DNA of 64,000 nucleotides from Plantibacter sp. Leaf314 (GCF_001423185.1 NZ_LMOB01000001.1:1657889-1721888); one strand, 5' to 3'. Counted from the stretch's first letter, positions 45,318-54,402 are shown. Program-made: numbers and translations. Notes: generated from the letters alone by a model not told the origin.

Positions 45318-46784
45318 ATGAGCACGACACCCCCAGGTGGCACCGACGACACCGGCAAGCGGAGCGGCACCGGCGACGACACGCCACGCCTCGGATCCCG
45401 CCCCCGCAACTTCCCGCCCCCACCGCTCGTCGACCCGGACGCCGCGGCGGCCACCGTCGACCTCGACACCTCACAGGTCGCCGCCGTGAAGGCGCAGTCG
45501 GGCCGCAAGGGACGCATCTTCGCGTGGAGCCTCTGGGACTGGGGTTCCGCCTCCTTCAACGCCGTCGTCACCACCTTCGTATTCACCGTCTACCTGACGA
45601 GCGACGCCTTCGGTGACGAGGCCGCGGTGTCCGCCTCGCTCGGATGGGCGCTCGCCGCCGCCGGCCTGCTGATCGCGATCCTCGCGCCGGTCGTCGGCCA
45701 GCGCTCCGACTCGGCCGGCCGACGGAAGTTCTGGCTCGGCTTCAACACCTACGTCGTCGTTGCGATCACCGCGCTCCTGTTCTTCGTCGCCCCCGATCCG
45801 GACTTCCTCTGGCTGGGGCTTGTCCTCCTCGCGGTCGGCAACATCGTGTTCGAGTTCGCCGGCGTCAACTACAACGCGATGCTCGCGCAGGTCTCGACGC
45901 CGTCGTCCATCGGCAAGGTCTCGGGCCTCGGCTGGGGCATGGGGTACATCGGCGGCATCGTGTTGCTGCTCGTCGTGTACTTCGGCTTCATCTCCCCCGA
46001 GGTCGGCCTGTTCGGCGTGACGGGCGACGACGGCATGGACGTCCGGGTCGCGATGCTCGTCTCCGCGGCGTGGTTCGGGATCTTCGCCCTCCCGGTGCTG
46101 TTCGCGGTGCCCGAGTACCACGCACCCCAGGCCGTCGCCCGGCCGCACGTCGGGTTCTTCGCCTCCTACGGCGTCCTCGCGAAGAGCATCGCGGAGCTCT
46201 GGCGCGACAGCCGGCAGACGCTCTACTTCCTGCTCGCGAGCGCCGTGTTCCGCGACGGGCTCGCCGGCGTCTTCACCTTCGGCGGTGTCCTGGCCGCCGG
46301 CACCTTCGGCTTCTCGCCCGGCGAGGTCATCATCTTCGCCATCGCCGCGAACGTCGTCGCCGGCATCGCGACCATCACGATCGGCCTGCTCGACGACAAG
46401 GTCGGCCCGAAGCCGGTCATCGTCGCGTCGCTCATCGGCCTCGTGATCGCCGGCAGCGCGGTCTTCCTCCTGCACGAGGGCGGTGCGACGATCTTCTGGA
46501 TCTTCGGGCTCATGCTCTGCCTCTTCGTCGGCCCGGCGCAGTCCGCGAGCCGCTCGTTCCTGGCACGCATCATCCCGGAGGGCCGCGAGGGTGAGGTCTT
46601 CGGCCTCTACGCCACGACCGGCCGCGCCGTCTCCTTCCTCGCACCGACCGCCTTCGCCCTGTTCGTCACCCTCGGCGGCGAGCAGTTCTGGGGCATCCTC
46701 GGCATCGTGCTCGTGCTCCTGGTGGGCCTCGGACTCCTCCTCCCGGTCCACGCGAAGCAGGGCAGGCTCGCCGCCCGCCGGTGA
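45318..46784 (+). CDS. MFS transporter, UMF1/Atg22-like family
   Basis: A 488-residue transporter with 12 predicted helices after a ~70-residue polar N-terminus. The hallmark FAWSLWDWGSASFNAVVTTFVF begins helix 1, and QRSDSAGRRKFWLG is the loop-2/3 MFS motif. The FEFAGVNYNAMLAQVSTPSSIGKVSGLGWGMGYIGG segment is strongly conserved in UMF1 relatives of fungal Atg22. The substrate (possibly amino acids in fungi) is unknown in bacteria. A short palindrome GGGCGGTACCGCCC follows the gene at 46793-46806. Confidence 0.9.
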   Translation: MSTTPPGGTDDTGKRSGTGDDTPRLGSRPRNFPPPPLVDPDAAAATVDLDTSQVAAVKAQSGRKGRIFAWSLWDWGSASFNAVVTTFVFTVYLTSDAFGDEAAVSASLGWALAAAGLLIAILAPVVGQRSDSAGRRKFWLGFNTYVVVAITALLFFVAPDPDFLWLGLVLLAVGNIVFEFAGVNYNAMLAQVSTPSSIGKVSGLGWGMGYIGGIVLLLVVYFGFISPEVGLFGVTGDDGMDVRVAMLVSAAWFGIFALPVLFAVPEYHAPQAVARPHVGFFASYGVLAKSIAELWRDSRQTLYFLLASAVFRDGLAGVFTFGGVLAAGTFGFSPGEVIIFAIAANVVAGIATITIGLLDDKVGPKPVIVASLIGLVIAGSAVFLLHEGGATIFWIFGLMLCLFVGPAQSASRSFLARIIPEGREGEVFGLYATTGRAVSFLAPTAFALFVTLGGEQFWGILGIVLVLLVGLGLLLPVHAKQGRLAARR

Positions 46785-46792
46785 TCCGAGAC

Positions 46793-46806
46793 GGGCGGTA
46801 CCGCCC
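46793..46806. terminator. Short palindrome after the transporter gene
   Basis: GGGCGGTACCGCCC is a perfect 14-base palindrome nine bases past the stop codon. It has a minimal loop and no adjacent T-tract, so terminator function is uncertain. Confidence 0.35.
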
Positions 46807-46812
46807 TGCCTC

Positions 46813-46842
46813 TTGATTTCGTAATTACGTTATTTGTACACT
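46813..46842 (+). promoter_or_regulatory. Promoter and palindromic operator of the ArsR-like regulator operon
   Basis: TTGATT (46813-46818), 18 bases, TACACT (46837-46842), ending six bases before the ATG. The spacer contains the perfect palindrome CGTAATTACG (46820-46829), unusually AT-rich for this genome. The adjacent regulator probably binds it and represses itself. Confidence 0.68.
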
Positions 46843-46848
46843 TGGGAC

Positions 46849-47421
46849 ATGACGACCGTCGACCCTGGTGATCACGAGGCACGCCTCCGTCGGCTCGAGG
46901 CCGCGGTCTTCGGGGGGACGACCGGCGACGATCAGGCCGCGGAGGACTCCGACGACGTCCTACCGAAGGCCACCTCCGACGACACGTTCTGGGCGCTCCG
47001 CGGACTCGAACAACGCACCGCGTCACTCGAACACGGCGCCGTCCTCTTCACCGGATCCGTCGTCGCGGGCGGGGCACCGGTCCAGTGGCAGTACGCCAGG
47101 GCGACCGACGACCTCCTCGCCCTCGGCGACGACGCCGGTTCCGCCGACGCCGCGGCATCCGTCCCACTCGCGACGACCGCTGCGCGGCTCGCGGCCATCG
47201 GGTCGCCCGTACGCCTCCGGCTGCTCCTCGCGGTCGCGAACGGCACGACGGCCCTCACCGAGCTCGGCGAGCTCGACGGCATCGGCACCACCGGCCAGAT
47301 CTACCACCACATCCGCGTGCTCACCGCGGCGGGGTGGCTGCAGGCAGCCGGACGAGGACGCGTCGCCGTCCCGCCCACGCGGCTGGTGCCGCTGCTCGTC
47401 GCCGTCGCCGCCATGGAATGA
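46849..47421 (+). CDS. ArsR-like winged-helix regulator
   Basis: A 190-residue regulator. The HTH domain is C-terminal (about 115-185): RLAAIGSPVRLRLLLAVANG, TALTELGELDGIGTTGQIYHHIRVLTAAGWLQAAGRGRVAVP. An extra N-terminal region (1-110) with a predicted amphipathic repeat (LRRLEAAVFGG) and a beta-strand segment (GAVLFTGSVVAGGAPVQWQYARAT) may sense a ligand. No metal-binding CxC motif is present. It is leaderless by promoter geometry and heads an operon with the serine hydrolase and a membrane protein. Confidence 0.85.
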   Translation: MTTVDPGDHEARLRRLEAAVFGGTTGDDQAAEDSDDVLPKATSDDTFWALRGLEQRTASLEHGAVLFTGSVVAGGAPVQWQYARATDDLLALGDDAGSADAAASVPLATTAARLAAIGSPVRLRLLLAVANGTTALTELGELDGIGTTGQIYHHIRVLTAAGWLQAAGRGRVAVPPTRLVPLLVAVAAME

Positions 47422-47447
47422 CCACCGAACCACGGAGAGGACTCAGC

Positions 47448-48545
47448 ATGACCACCACCGCACGCCGCACGTCCCGATCCAGACGGGTCTGGATCATCGC
47501 AGCGGCCAGCACGGCCGTCGCCCTCGCGATCGGCCTCGCCGTCCGGCCGGGCCCCTCCACCCTCCCGACCGAAGCGACGGGTGACGCGGAGCTCGCGGCG
47601 ACCGTCCGCGAGCTCGCCGGCTCGGACCACCGGGCCCTCCTGGCCGTCGTCGTCACCCCGGACGGCACCCGCACCACGACGATCGGCGCCCAGCCGGACA
47701 CCCGGTTCGAGATCGGTTCGGTCAGCAAGGCCTTCACCGGGCTGCTGCTCGCCGACGCGATCGAGCGCGGCGAGGTCGCCCCGGACACCACGCTCGGCGA
47801 ACTCCTCGAACTCGGCGATGCACCCGCCGCCGCCGTGACCCTCGAGCAACTCGCGACCCACAGCTCAGGGCTGCCGCGGCTCCCGATCGACCTCTCCACC
47901 ATCCTCTCCTCGAGCTGGTTCGCGCTCACGACGGCGAACCCCTACGGCGAAGACCTCGACCAGCTCCTCGAGCAGGCCCGGTCCGCTTCCCTGGACACCC
48001 CGAAGGGCACCTACTCCAACCTCGGCTTCGAGCTCCTCGGCGCCGCGCTCGGAGCGGCCGCCGGCACCAGCTACGCCGAACTGCTCGAGGAACGGATCAC
48101 GGGTCCGATGGGGCTCGACTCGACGGCCCCGGTGGACGATGCGGCCGAGCTCGGCGATCGCGACCTCCTCGGTGAGACCGCCGGCGGACGGACCGCCGCC
48201 GCATGGACCGGCACAGCGATCGGGCCTGCCGGCGGCATCCGCTCGGACACCGAGGATCTCGCCCGCTTCGCCGAACGGCTGGCCGACGGCAGCGTACCCG
48301 GCATCGAGGCGCTCGACGCGAAGGCCGCGTTCGGCGATCGTGAGATCGGATGGGCCTGGATCGTCGACCGCGAGGCCATCGACGGCGACGACCTCGTGTG
48401 GCACAACGGCGCTACGGGCGGGTTCGCGTCCTTCGTCGGCGTCGTCCCGGCGACCGGCACCACGGTCGTGCTCGTCTCGGCCACCCAGCAGTCGGTCGAC
48501 GCCGCGGGCGTCGCCCTCCTCGAACAGATCGGAGCAGGACGATGA
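47448..48545 (+). CDS. Beta-lactamase-fold serine hydrolase (class C/DD-peptidase family)
   Basis: A 365-residue secreted or membrane-anchored serine hydrolase. An uncleaved-looking N-terminal hydrophobic segment (VWIIAAASTAVALAIGLAV) is followed by the S-x-x-K motif S91-K94 (GSVSKAF), the Y-x-N motif Y189-S-N191 and a C-terminal HNG motif (WHNGATGG). These are the complete catalytic elements of the AmpC/EstB-like family. GGAGAGGA precedes the ATG. The substrate could be a peptidoglycan peptide, a beta-lactam or an ester. Its stop overlaps the next gene. Confidence 0.9.
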   Translation: MTTTARRTSRSRRVWIIAAASTAVALAIGLAVRPGPSTLPTEATGDAELAATVRELAGSDHRALLAVVVTPDGTRTTTIGAQPDTRFEIGSVSKAFTGLLLADAIERGEVAPDTTLGELLELGDAPAAAVTLEQLATHSSGLPRLPIDLSTILSSSWFALTTANPYGEDLDQLLEQARSASLDTPKGTYSNLGFELLGAALGAAAGTSYAELLEERITGPMGLDSTAPVDDAAELGDRDLLGETAGGRTAAAWTGTAIGPAGGIRSDTEDLARFAERLADGSVPGIEALDAKAAFGDREIGWAWIVDREAIDGDDLVWHNGATGGFASFVGVVPATGTTVVLVSATQQSVDAAGVALLEQIGAGR

Positions 48546-48952
48546 TCGAGCTCCTCATCCCCGTGGTCGTGTCACTCGTAATCGCGTGGTTCGTCGCGCT
48601 CCAGGTCGTCCACGCGTGGTCGACGGGCCGGTGGGCCGCGACCGATCGCCATCGACTGGTCGTCGACGCGGTCGACAGCATCGCGGTCCTCGCCCTCGTC
48701 CGTGCGCTCGCCTCGCCGGTCGGCGTCTGGTCGTGGGTGTGGGTGCTCGCGGTCGCGATCACCGGATTCGGGCTGGCCGGCGCAGCCCTGCGCTGGCGCT
48801 CACTCCCCTGGCACGCCCCCAAGCCGAAGCGCTCGCTCGACGAGCACGGGGCGACCGTCGAGACCGCCGGCGAGCCGCGCACCCGCCGTCAGCAGGTCAC
48901 AGCGGGGATCTACGCGGCCGTGGGCATCGCGATCGTCGCCCTCTGCTGGTGA
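48542..48952 (+). CDS. Small membrane protein of unknown function
   Basis: A 136-residue protein with helices near 5-25, 43-60, 65-85 and 118-136, and a polar loop between the third and fourth. The ATG lies in the stop codon of the serine hydrolase gene (ATGA), so it is part of that operon. No known family is recognised. It might assist the hydrolase at the membrane; this is inference from coupling only. Confidence 0.72.
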   Translation: MIELLIPVVVSLVIAWFVALQVVHAWSTGRWAATDRHRLVVDAVDSIAVLALVRALASPVGVWSWVWVLAVAITGFGLAGAALRWRSLPWHAPKPKRSLDEHGATVETAGEPRTRRQQVTAGIYAAVGIAIVALCW

Positions 48953-48970
48953 GCACGATGCGGGGCGGGC

Positions 48971-49387
48971 TCAAGCGCCAGGCGTCACGAGCCCCTTCCG
49001 CAGGGTGACGTTCCCGTACTTCCGGGTCTCACCGGTGCGGATGATGAGGAACGCCGTCGCGGCCTCGTCGTAGTAAGCGAAGCGGTCGACGAACCGCACC
49101 GCGTCCTCGGTCGTGCCGGCTGCGGCGATGAGTTCGCGCTGCACCTCGAGCACCGTCCCGTCGGCGCTCGTCATGAGGTCGAGCACCGGCTCGTCATCGA
49201 GCGGGATGACCGTCCGCACCGCGCGCAGCACCTCCGGTGTGGACAGCGTCGGTAGGACGACGACGCGTGCGCCGAGCCGTGCCGCCGGGAAGTGCGCGTC
49301 CGCGATCACCACCGCGTCCGAATGTCCCATCGCGTCCAGGTGCAGCAGCAGCTCGCCGCTCAGCGTCGGATCGATCCCTGTCAACAT
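48971..49387 (-). CDS. fucU: FucU/RbsD-family mutarotase
   Basis: A 138-residue protein that interconverts sugar anomers. The conserved start LTGIDPTLSGELLLHLDAMGHSDAVVIADAHFPA contains the catalytic His 22, and the C-terminus TRKYGNVTLRKGLVTPG is typical. FucU acts on L-fucose, RbsD on ribose; the surrounding L-fucose catabolic genes make L-fucose the likely substrate. It has a GAGGAGG ribosome site and is last in the four-gene minus-strand operon. Confidence 0.93.
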   Translation of the reverse strand: MLTGIDPTLSGELLLHLDAMGHSDAVVIADAHFPAARLGARVVVLPTLSTPEVLRAVRTVIPLDDEPVLDLMTSADGTVLEVQRELIAAAGTTEDAVRFVDRFAYYDEAATAFLIIRTGETRKYGNVTLRKGLVTPGA

Positions 49388-49436
49388 GGTGACCTCCTCG
49401 TCGGTGTTTCGATCATGTCAGGCTGTCCGTCCACGG

Positions 49437-50276
49437 TCACGCCACGTCGTCCAGTCGGTACACCCGTGCGGCCGTCCCACCGAGCAGCATCGCCCGTTCG
49501 GCGGGTGAGAGCGTGCCGACCAGTTCGGTCAGCGCCGCCCAGACGGGCGCATACCCGCCACTCGTGAGGGTGATCGGCCAGTCGCCGCCGACCATGAGCC
49601 GATCGGGACCGAATCCGTCGAGTGCGACATCCCACGCCCGCCGGGCATCGTCGGCAGCGAACCGACGGCCGGCCGTACTGAGCCCCGACACCTTCGCGAC
49701 GGTGTTCGGCAGCGCGGCGATCGCCGTCAGCTGCGCAGACCAGACGTCGAACCCCGCAGGGTCGGTCGGTGGTTTCGCGAGGTGGTCGACGACGATCGTC
49801 AGGTCCGTCACCGCTGCGGCGAGCGCCGTGGCGTCGCCGAGCAGCCGCGGGAAGGCATTGGGCACGTCGAGCACGAGGTCGCGCTCGGCGAGTAGCGCGG
49901 CCAGCCGACGCGCGTCCGGTGTGGACAACAGGCCGTCGCGCGGGTCGTCGTGGAGGAGCTGACGCACCCCGCGGAGCGCGCGTCGATCCGCCCAGTGGTC
50001 GAGCAGGCGCTCCGCGCGCGTGGCGTCGTCGATCGGCACCCAGCCCACGACGCCGACGATCCAGTCGTGCGCCTCGGCCGTGTCGAGCAGGAACTCCGTG
50101 TCGGCCTCCGTGTCGTCCGCCTGGACGAGGACCGCCGTGTCGACACCGGCCGCACGCAGCTCGGCCCCGGCCTCCTCCGCCGTGACGTCCCGACGCAGGA
50201 CCTCGTCGGCGCCGTCGAGCCAGCGGTACCCGTCGGCGCGGTTCCACAGGTGCAGGTGCGCGTCGACCGTGCGCAT
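49437..50276 (-). CDS. Amidohydrolase, probable L-fucono-1,5-lactonase
   Basis: A 279-residue amidohydrolase of the Amidohydro_2 family (COG3618). The N-terminal VDAHLHLWN is the metal-site HxH, and the later VVDHLAKPP and GGDWPIT (D) residues complete the site. In the known pathway this enzyme opens the lactone of L-fuconate. The ATG at 50276 shares one base with the stop codon of the aldo/keto reductase gene (TGATG), so translation is coupled. The overlap and the neighbours support lactonase over a generic amidohydrolase. Confidence 0.87.
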   Translation of the reverse strand: MRTVDAHLHLWNRADGYRWLDGADEVLRRDVTAEEAGAELRAAGVDTAVLVQADDTEADTEFLLDTAEAHDWIVGVVGWVPIDDATRAERLLDHWADRRALRGVRQLLHDDPRDGLLSTPDARRLAALLAERDLVLDVPNAFPRLLGDATALAAAVTDLTIVVDHLAKPPTDPAGFDVWSAQLTAIAALPNTVAKVSGLSTAGRRFAADDARRAWDVALDGFGPDRLMVGGDWPITLTSGGYAPVWAALTELVGTLSPAERAMLLGGTAARVYRLDDVA

Positions 50277-51229
50277 CAGCCGAGGAGTCCGCTGGCCTGG
50301 AGCTCCGCCCAGAACGTCTCGGGGATGGGCACCTCGAAGCGTTCGATGTTCTGCACCATCTGCTCGGGTCGGGAGGCGCCGACCGCGACCGTCCGCACGG
50401 CTGGATGCCGCAGCGGGAACTGGAGCGCTGCGGCGGGCAGCTCGACGTCGAACCGGCGACAGACCTCGGCGATGGCGACCGCGCGGTCGAAGACCTCGGA
50501 GGGGACGGCGCCGTACTCGTACCGACCGTCCGGATCCGGCACCGAGCGCGCGAGCAGCCCGGAGTTGAACACCGAGGCGGCCACCACCCCCACCCCGTGG
50601 TCGAGGCAGGCCGGGAGCACCTCCGCCGCGGCGGGCTGCTCGGCGAGCGTGAACCGGCCGGCGATCATGATGAGGTCGGTCAGCCCGGTGCGGACGGCGG
50701 CGAGGAGCGCCTCGACGTCCATCGAACCGATGCCGACGGCGCCGACGAGACCTTCGTCGCGCAGGGCGGCGAGCGCCGGGATGCCCTCCGCGATCCCGGA
50801 CTCCGGGTCGTTGCGTTCCGGGTCGTGGAGGTAGAGCACGTCGACGTGGTCGATTCCCAGACGTTCGAGGGATTCGTCGAGGGAGCGACGCACACCCGAC
50901 TCGCTCGCGTCCCATTCGCGTCGCAGGGTCGCCGGGACGACAAAGTCGTTGTCGGTGTCGAGCGTGCCCGCGCCGTCCGGGTTCGGGACGAGCAACCGGC
51001 CCACCTTGGTGGACAGCACGTACTCGTCGCGCGGCTTCGTGCGGAGGAAGGCGCCGAGTCGACGCTCGGACAGGCCGAGTCCGTAGTGCGGAGCGGTGTC
51101 GTAGAACCGGACCCCGTGCTCCCAGGCCGCGTCGAGGATCGCCCAGGCCTCGTCGTCACCGAGCTCCCGGTAGAGGTTGCCGAGGTTGGCGGCGCCGTAG
51201 GCGAGGCGTGGGACGAGCAGCTCAGGCAT
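50276..51229 (-). CDS. Aldo/keto reductase, probable L-fucose dehydrogenase
   Basis: A 317-residue AKR similar to D-threo-aldose 1-dehydrogenases. The tetrad is complete: D44 and Y49 ([13 protein letters not shown]), K75 (LSTKVG) and H135 (LYLHDPE). The first step of the non-phosphorylative fucose route is oxidation of L-fucose to L-fucono-lactone by exactly this kind of enzyme. The ATG at 51229 overlaps the dehydratase gene by eight bases. It is the second gene of the operon. Confidence 0.88.
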   Translation of the reverse strand: MPELLVPRLAYGAANLGNLYRELGDDEAWAILDAAWEHGVRFYDTAPHYGLGLSERRLGAFLRTKPRDEYVLSTKVGRLLVPNPDGAGTLDTDNDFVVPATLRREWDASESGVRRSLDESLERLGIDHVDVLYLHDPERNDPESGIAEGIPALAALRDEGLVGAVGIGSMDVEALLAAVRTGLTDLIMIAGRFTLAEQPAAAEVLPACLDHGVGVVAASVFNSGLLARSVPDPDGRYEYGAVPSEVFDRAVAIAEVCRRFDVELPAAALQFPLRHPAVRTVAVGASRPEQMVQNIERFEVPIPETFWAELQASGLLG

Positions 51230-52511
51230 CGGCACCCTGGAACGTGAACTCGGCGATCGAGGTCGCGAGCATCTCGGATCCCCCACCGGGCGCGAGGGGG
51301 GCGCGGTACCGGCCGGCTACGATCTCCACCGGCTCGACGAAGTGCTCGTGGAGGTGGTCGACGAACTCGATCATGCGTCCATCCTCGCTGCCGGAGACGG
51401 CGATGAAGTCGAACATCGAGAGGTGTTGCACCGCTTCGCAGAGGCCGACGCCGCCGGCGTGCGGGCACACGGGGACGCCGAACTTCGCCGCCAGGAGGAG
51501 GATCGTGATGTTCTCGTTGACCCCGGCCACGCGGGTCGAGTCGATCTGGAGGACCTGGAGGGCGTCCGCCTGCAGGAACTGCTTGAACATGATGCGGTTG
51601 GCCATGTGCTCGCCGGTCGCGACCGGGATCGGGGCGACGCCGCGCGCGATGGCCGCGTGGCCGAGGATGTCGTCGGGGCTCGTCGGCTCCTCGATCCAGG
51701 CGATGTCGTACGGAGCGAGTCGCGCCATCCAGTCGATCGCCTCGGCGACGTCCCAGCGCTGGTTCGCGTCGACCGCGATGCGGATGTCGGGGCCGACGGC
51801 GTTCCGGGCGATGGCGAGGCGACGGACGTCGTCCTCCACGGCACCACCGACCTTGAGTTTCACCTGCGCGAAGCCGTCCGCGACGGCCTCCCGGCAGAGG
51901 CGGTCGAGCTTCTCGTCGGAGTATCCGAGCCACCCGGGCGTCGTCGTGTAGGCGGGGTAGCCGGCGGCGAGGAGGGCTTCCGTGCGGGCAGCGCGACCCG
52001 GTTCCGCGTCGCGGAGGATCTCGAGGGCGTCCTCGCGGGTGAGCACGTCGCTCAGGTAGCGGAAGTCGACGAGTTCCACGAGCTGCTCAGGTGTCATGGT
52101 GGACAGCAGCTGCCAGAGCGGCAGACCCGCACGTTTCGCCTTGAGGTCCCAGAGGGCGTTGACGACGGCGCCGATCGCCATGTGCATGACGCCCTTCTCC
52201 GGGCCGAGCCAGCGGAGCTGGGAGTCGTAGACGAGCTCACGCCAGAAGGCACCCATGGTGTCGAGGATCGGCTCGACCTCGCGCCCGAGGAGGTGCTCGC
52301 GGAGGGCGTGGATGGCGGCGACCTCGACGTCGTTGCCGCGGCCGATCGTGAAGACGAAGCCGTGACCCTCGTGCCCGTCGTCCGCGTCGGTGACGAGACG
52401 CAGGTACGCGGCCGAGTAGTCGGGGTCCGGGTTCATGGCGTCTGAACCGTCGAGGGTGGTCGAGGTCGGGAAACGGACGTCATGCGTCTCGAATCCGATG
52501 ATGCTACTCAC
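51222..52511 (-). CDS. L-fuconate dehydratase (enolase superfamily)
   Basis: A 429-residue enzyme closely resembling bacterial FucD and human ENOSF1. The N-terminus [33 protein letters not shown] is diagnostic. Catalytic and Mg-binding parts are visible: VKLKVGG (Lys base), [14 protein letters not shown] (Asp), [10 protein letters not shown] (Glu) and [10 protein letters not shown] (Glu/His). It converts L-fuconate to 2-keto-3-deoxy-L-fuconate. The GTG at 52511 follows AAGGAG. First gene of the minus-strand operon, with a strong promoter at 52542-52571. Confidence 0.95.
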   Translation of the reverse strand: MSSIIGFETHDVRFPTSTTLDGSDAMNPDPDYSAAYLRLVTDADDGHEGHGFVFTIGRGNDVEVAAIHALREHLLGREVEPILDTMGAFWRELVYDSQLRWLGPEKGVMHMAIGAVVNALWDLKAKRAGLPLWQLLSTMTPEQLVELVDFRYLSDVLTREDALEILRDAEPGRAARTEALLAAGYPAYTTTPGWLGYSDEKLDRLCREAVADGFAQVKLKVGGAVEDDVRRLAIARNAVGPDIRIAVDANQRWDVAEAIDWMARLAPYDIAWIEEPTSPDDILGHAAIARGVAPIPVATGEHMANRIMFKQFLQADALQVLQIDSTRVAGVNENITILLLAAKFGVPVCPHAGGVGLCEAVQHLSMFDFIAVSGSEDGRMIEFVDHLHEHFVEPVEIVAGRYRAPLAPGGGSEMLATSIAEFTFQGADA

Positions 52512-52541
52512 GGCGGTGTGCTCCTTCGGCTGGTGCCCCCG

Positions 52542-52571
52542 AGCATAAACATCCGATGTCTGTGCTGTCAA
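52542..52571 (-). promoter_or_regulatory. Promoter of the fuconate dehydratase operon
   Basis: Read on the minus strand: TTGACA (52571-52566), 18 bases, TATGCT (52547-52542), about 30 bases before the GTG. TTGACA is a perfect -35 box. The spacer contains the palindrome described separately. Confidence 0.8.
52549..52559. promoter_or_regulatory. Candidate operator of the fucose cluster
   Basis: ACATCCGATGT is a perfect inverted repeat (ACATC, one base, GATGT) placed between the -35 and -10 boxes of the dehydratase promoter. A repressor bound here would block the promoter. No regulator gene adjoins the cluster in this window. Confidence 0.68.
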
Positions 52572-52693
52572 TGCTGGGATCAACCCGCGAATCCACCCCT
52601 GGCGACGACATCCTCGGGGTAGAGTTCAGACGTTATCGGCTAGGAGGCCGGGTCCCTCGCCTGCGGACACCCGGCGGAACCGGAAGGATCAGC

Positions 52694-53605
52694 ATGCGCT
52701 TCGCCAGACTCGGCCCCGTGGACGAGGAGATCCCCGTCGTGTATTCGGGCGACACCGCCCACGACCTCCGATCGATCACCGCCGACGTGGACGGGGTGTT
52801 CCTCGCCGGCGGGGGTGTCGAACGGGCTCGCGCCGCACTCGAATCGGGCGCCCTTCCCGTGCTCGACGACGCGGCGTCCCTCCGGATCGGTGCACCGATC
52901 GCGAGGCCGAGCGCCGTGGTCTGCATCGGGATGAACTACGCCGCGCACGCCGCCGAGTCGGGGTCGGCGCCGCCTGAGATCCCGATCATGTTCCTCAAGA
53001 CGCCGAACACGGTCGTCGGCCCGAACGACGACGTCCGCATCCCCCGGGGCAGCACGAAGACCGACTGGGAGGTCGAGCTGGGCGTCGTCATCAGCGAGCG
53101 CACGTCCTACCTCGACAGCCCGGACGAGGCCCTCGGCCGCATCGCCGGCTTCGTCACCGCGAACGACGTGTCGGAGCGGGACTTCCAGATGGCGGTGAGC
53201 GGCGGGCAGTGGTCGAAGGGCAAGAGCGCCCCCGGATTCAACCCGACCGGCCCCTGGCTCGTGACCCCGGACGAGGTCGACGCGGGCTCGCTCCGCCTGC
53301 GGAGCTGGGTCAACGGCGAACCACGTCAGGACTCCACCACGGCCGACCTGATCTTCGACGTCGCGACCGTGATCTGGCACCTCAGCCAGTACCTGCAGCT
53401 CGAACCGGGCGACCTCGTCCTCACCGGCACGCCGGAGGGGGTCGCCCTGTCGGGTCGCTTCCCCTATCTCTCGGCCGGCGACGTGTGCGAGATCGAGATC
53501 GAGGGACTCGGCCGACAGCGGCAGCGCTTCGTCGAGCCGGTCCCCGGGGTCGCACCGGTGGCGAAGCCCGCGGAAGCCCTCGCAGCGATGGAGGCGGGAC
53601 GATGA
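52694..53605 (+). CDS. FAH-family hydrolase, probable 2,4-diketo-3-deoxy-L-fuconate hydrolase
   Basis: A 303-residue fumarylacetoacetate-hydrolase-type enzyme. Metal and catalytic stretches are VVCIGMNYAAHAAE, IMFLKTPNTVVGPND, TDWEVELGVVI, TANDVSERDFQ and LVLTGTPEGVA. In the known pathway this enzyme cleaves the diketo acid to pyruvate and L-lactate. The ATG at 52694 has GGAAGGA upstream; the open frame reaches 52556 without support. It is divergent from the dehydratase operon and coupled to the SDR gene. Confidence 0.9.
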   Translation: MRFARLGPVDEEIPVVYSGDTAHDLRSITADVDGVFLAGGGVERARAALESGALPVLDDAASLRIGAPIARPSAVVCIGMNYAAHAAESGSAPPEIPIMFLKTPNTVVGPNDDVRIPRGSTKTDWEVELGVVISERTSYLDSPDEALGRIAGFVTANDVSERDFQMAVSGGQWSKGKSAPGFNPTGPWLVTPDEVDAGSLRLRSWVNGEPRQDSTTADLIFDVATVIWHLSQYLQLEPGDLVLTGTPEGVALSGRFPYLSAGDVCEIEIEGLGRQRQRFVEPVPGVAPVAKPAEALAAMEAGR

Positions 53606-54372
53606 GCGACTCGGAGACGGGCGTGTTCACCGGGCTCGTGGCCGTCGTGACCGGCGGAGCCTCCGGCATCGGGGCGGCGATCGTGGACCGCTTGGTAGCG
53701 GACGGCGCGAAGGTGGCGATCCTCGACCTCAACCCCGCAGTGGACGGTTATTCCGAGAACCGACTCTCGGTGCGCACGAACGTCGCCGACGACGCCTCCG
53801 TGCGGGCGGCCGTCGACGCCGTCGTCGCCCGGTTCGGTCGCCTCGACATCGTCGTGAACAACGCCGGGATCGGCGCGCAGGGCAGCGTGGAGGACAACGA
53901 CGACGAGGAGTGGCACCGCGTCTTCGACATCAACGTCGTCGGCATGGCCAGGGTCGCCCGGGCGGCGCTCCCCCACCTGCGCGAGTCGCCCGCCGCATCG
54001 ATCGTCAACACCGCGTCGATCGCGGCGACCGCCGGACTCCCGCAACGCGCGCTCTACTCCGCGACCAAGGGTGCGGTCCTCTCGCTCACCCGGGCGATGG
54101 CCGCCGACCACCTGCGTGAGGGCGTGCGGGTGAACTGCGTCAACCCCGGCACGGCCGACACCCCGTGGGTCGGTCGCCTGCTCGACAGCGCCGCGGACCC
54201 GGCCGCCGAACGCGCGGCCCTCGAGGCGCGGCAGCCGCACGGCCGTCTGGTCTCAGCGACCGAGGTCGCCGACGCCGTCGCCTACCTCGCGAGTCCCCGG
54301 TCCGGCTCCACGACCGGCACCTCGATCGCCGTCGACGGCGGCATGCAGGAGCTGCGCCTGCGTCCCCAGTAG
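53602..54372 (+). CDS. Short-chain dehydrogenase, probable 2-keto-3-deoxy-L-fuconate dehydrogenase
   Basis: A 256-residue SDR. The NAD-binding TGGASGIG motif, NNAGIG, catalytic Ser in VNTASIAAT, and YSATK (Y-x3-K) are complete; NPGTADTPW follows. D38/L39-type residues after beta-2 (ILDLNP) favour NAD+. It oxidises 2-keto-3-deoxy-L-fuconate to the diketo acid that the preceding hydrolase cleaves. The ATG overlaps the stop of that gene (ATGA). End of the plus-strand operon. Confidence 0.92.
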   Translation: MSDSETGVFTGLVAVVTGGASGIGAAIVDRLVADGAKVAILDLNPAVDGYSENRLSVRTNVADDASVRAAVDAVVARFGRLDIVVNNAGIGAQGSVEDNDDEEWHRVFDINVVGMARVARAALPHLRESPAASIVNTASIAATAGLPQRALYSATKGAVLSLTRAMAADHLREGVRVNCVNPGTADTPWVGRLLDSAADPAAERAALEARQPHGRLVSATEVADAVAYLASPRSGSTTGTSIAVDGGMQELRLRPQ

Positions 54373-54402
54373 CGCGAGCCGAGTCTCGATGCATGCCGCA
54401 CG

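Noticed and set aside
48971..54372. Assigning the cluster to D-galactonate or rhamnose breakdown.
   Set aside because: The dehydratase has the diagnostic FucD/ENOSF1-type N-terminus and a FucU-type mutarotase is in the operon, while no aldolase or KDG-kinase-type gene is present. L-fucose fits best.
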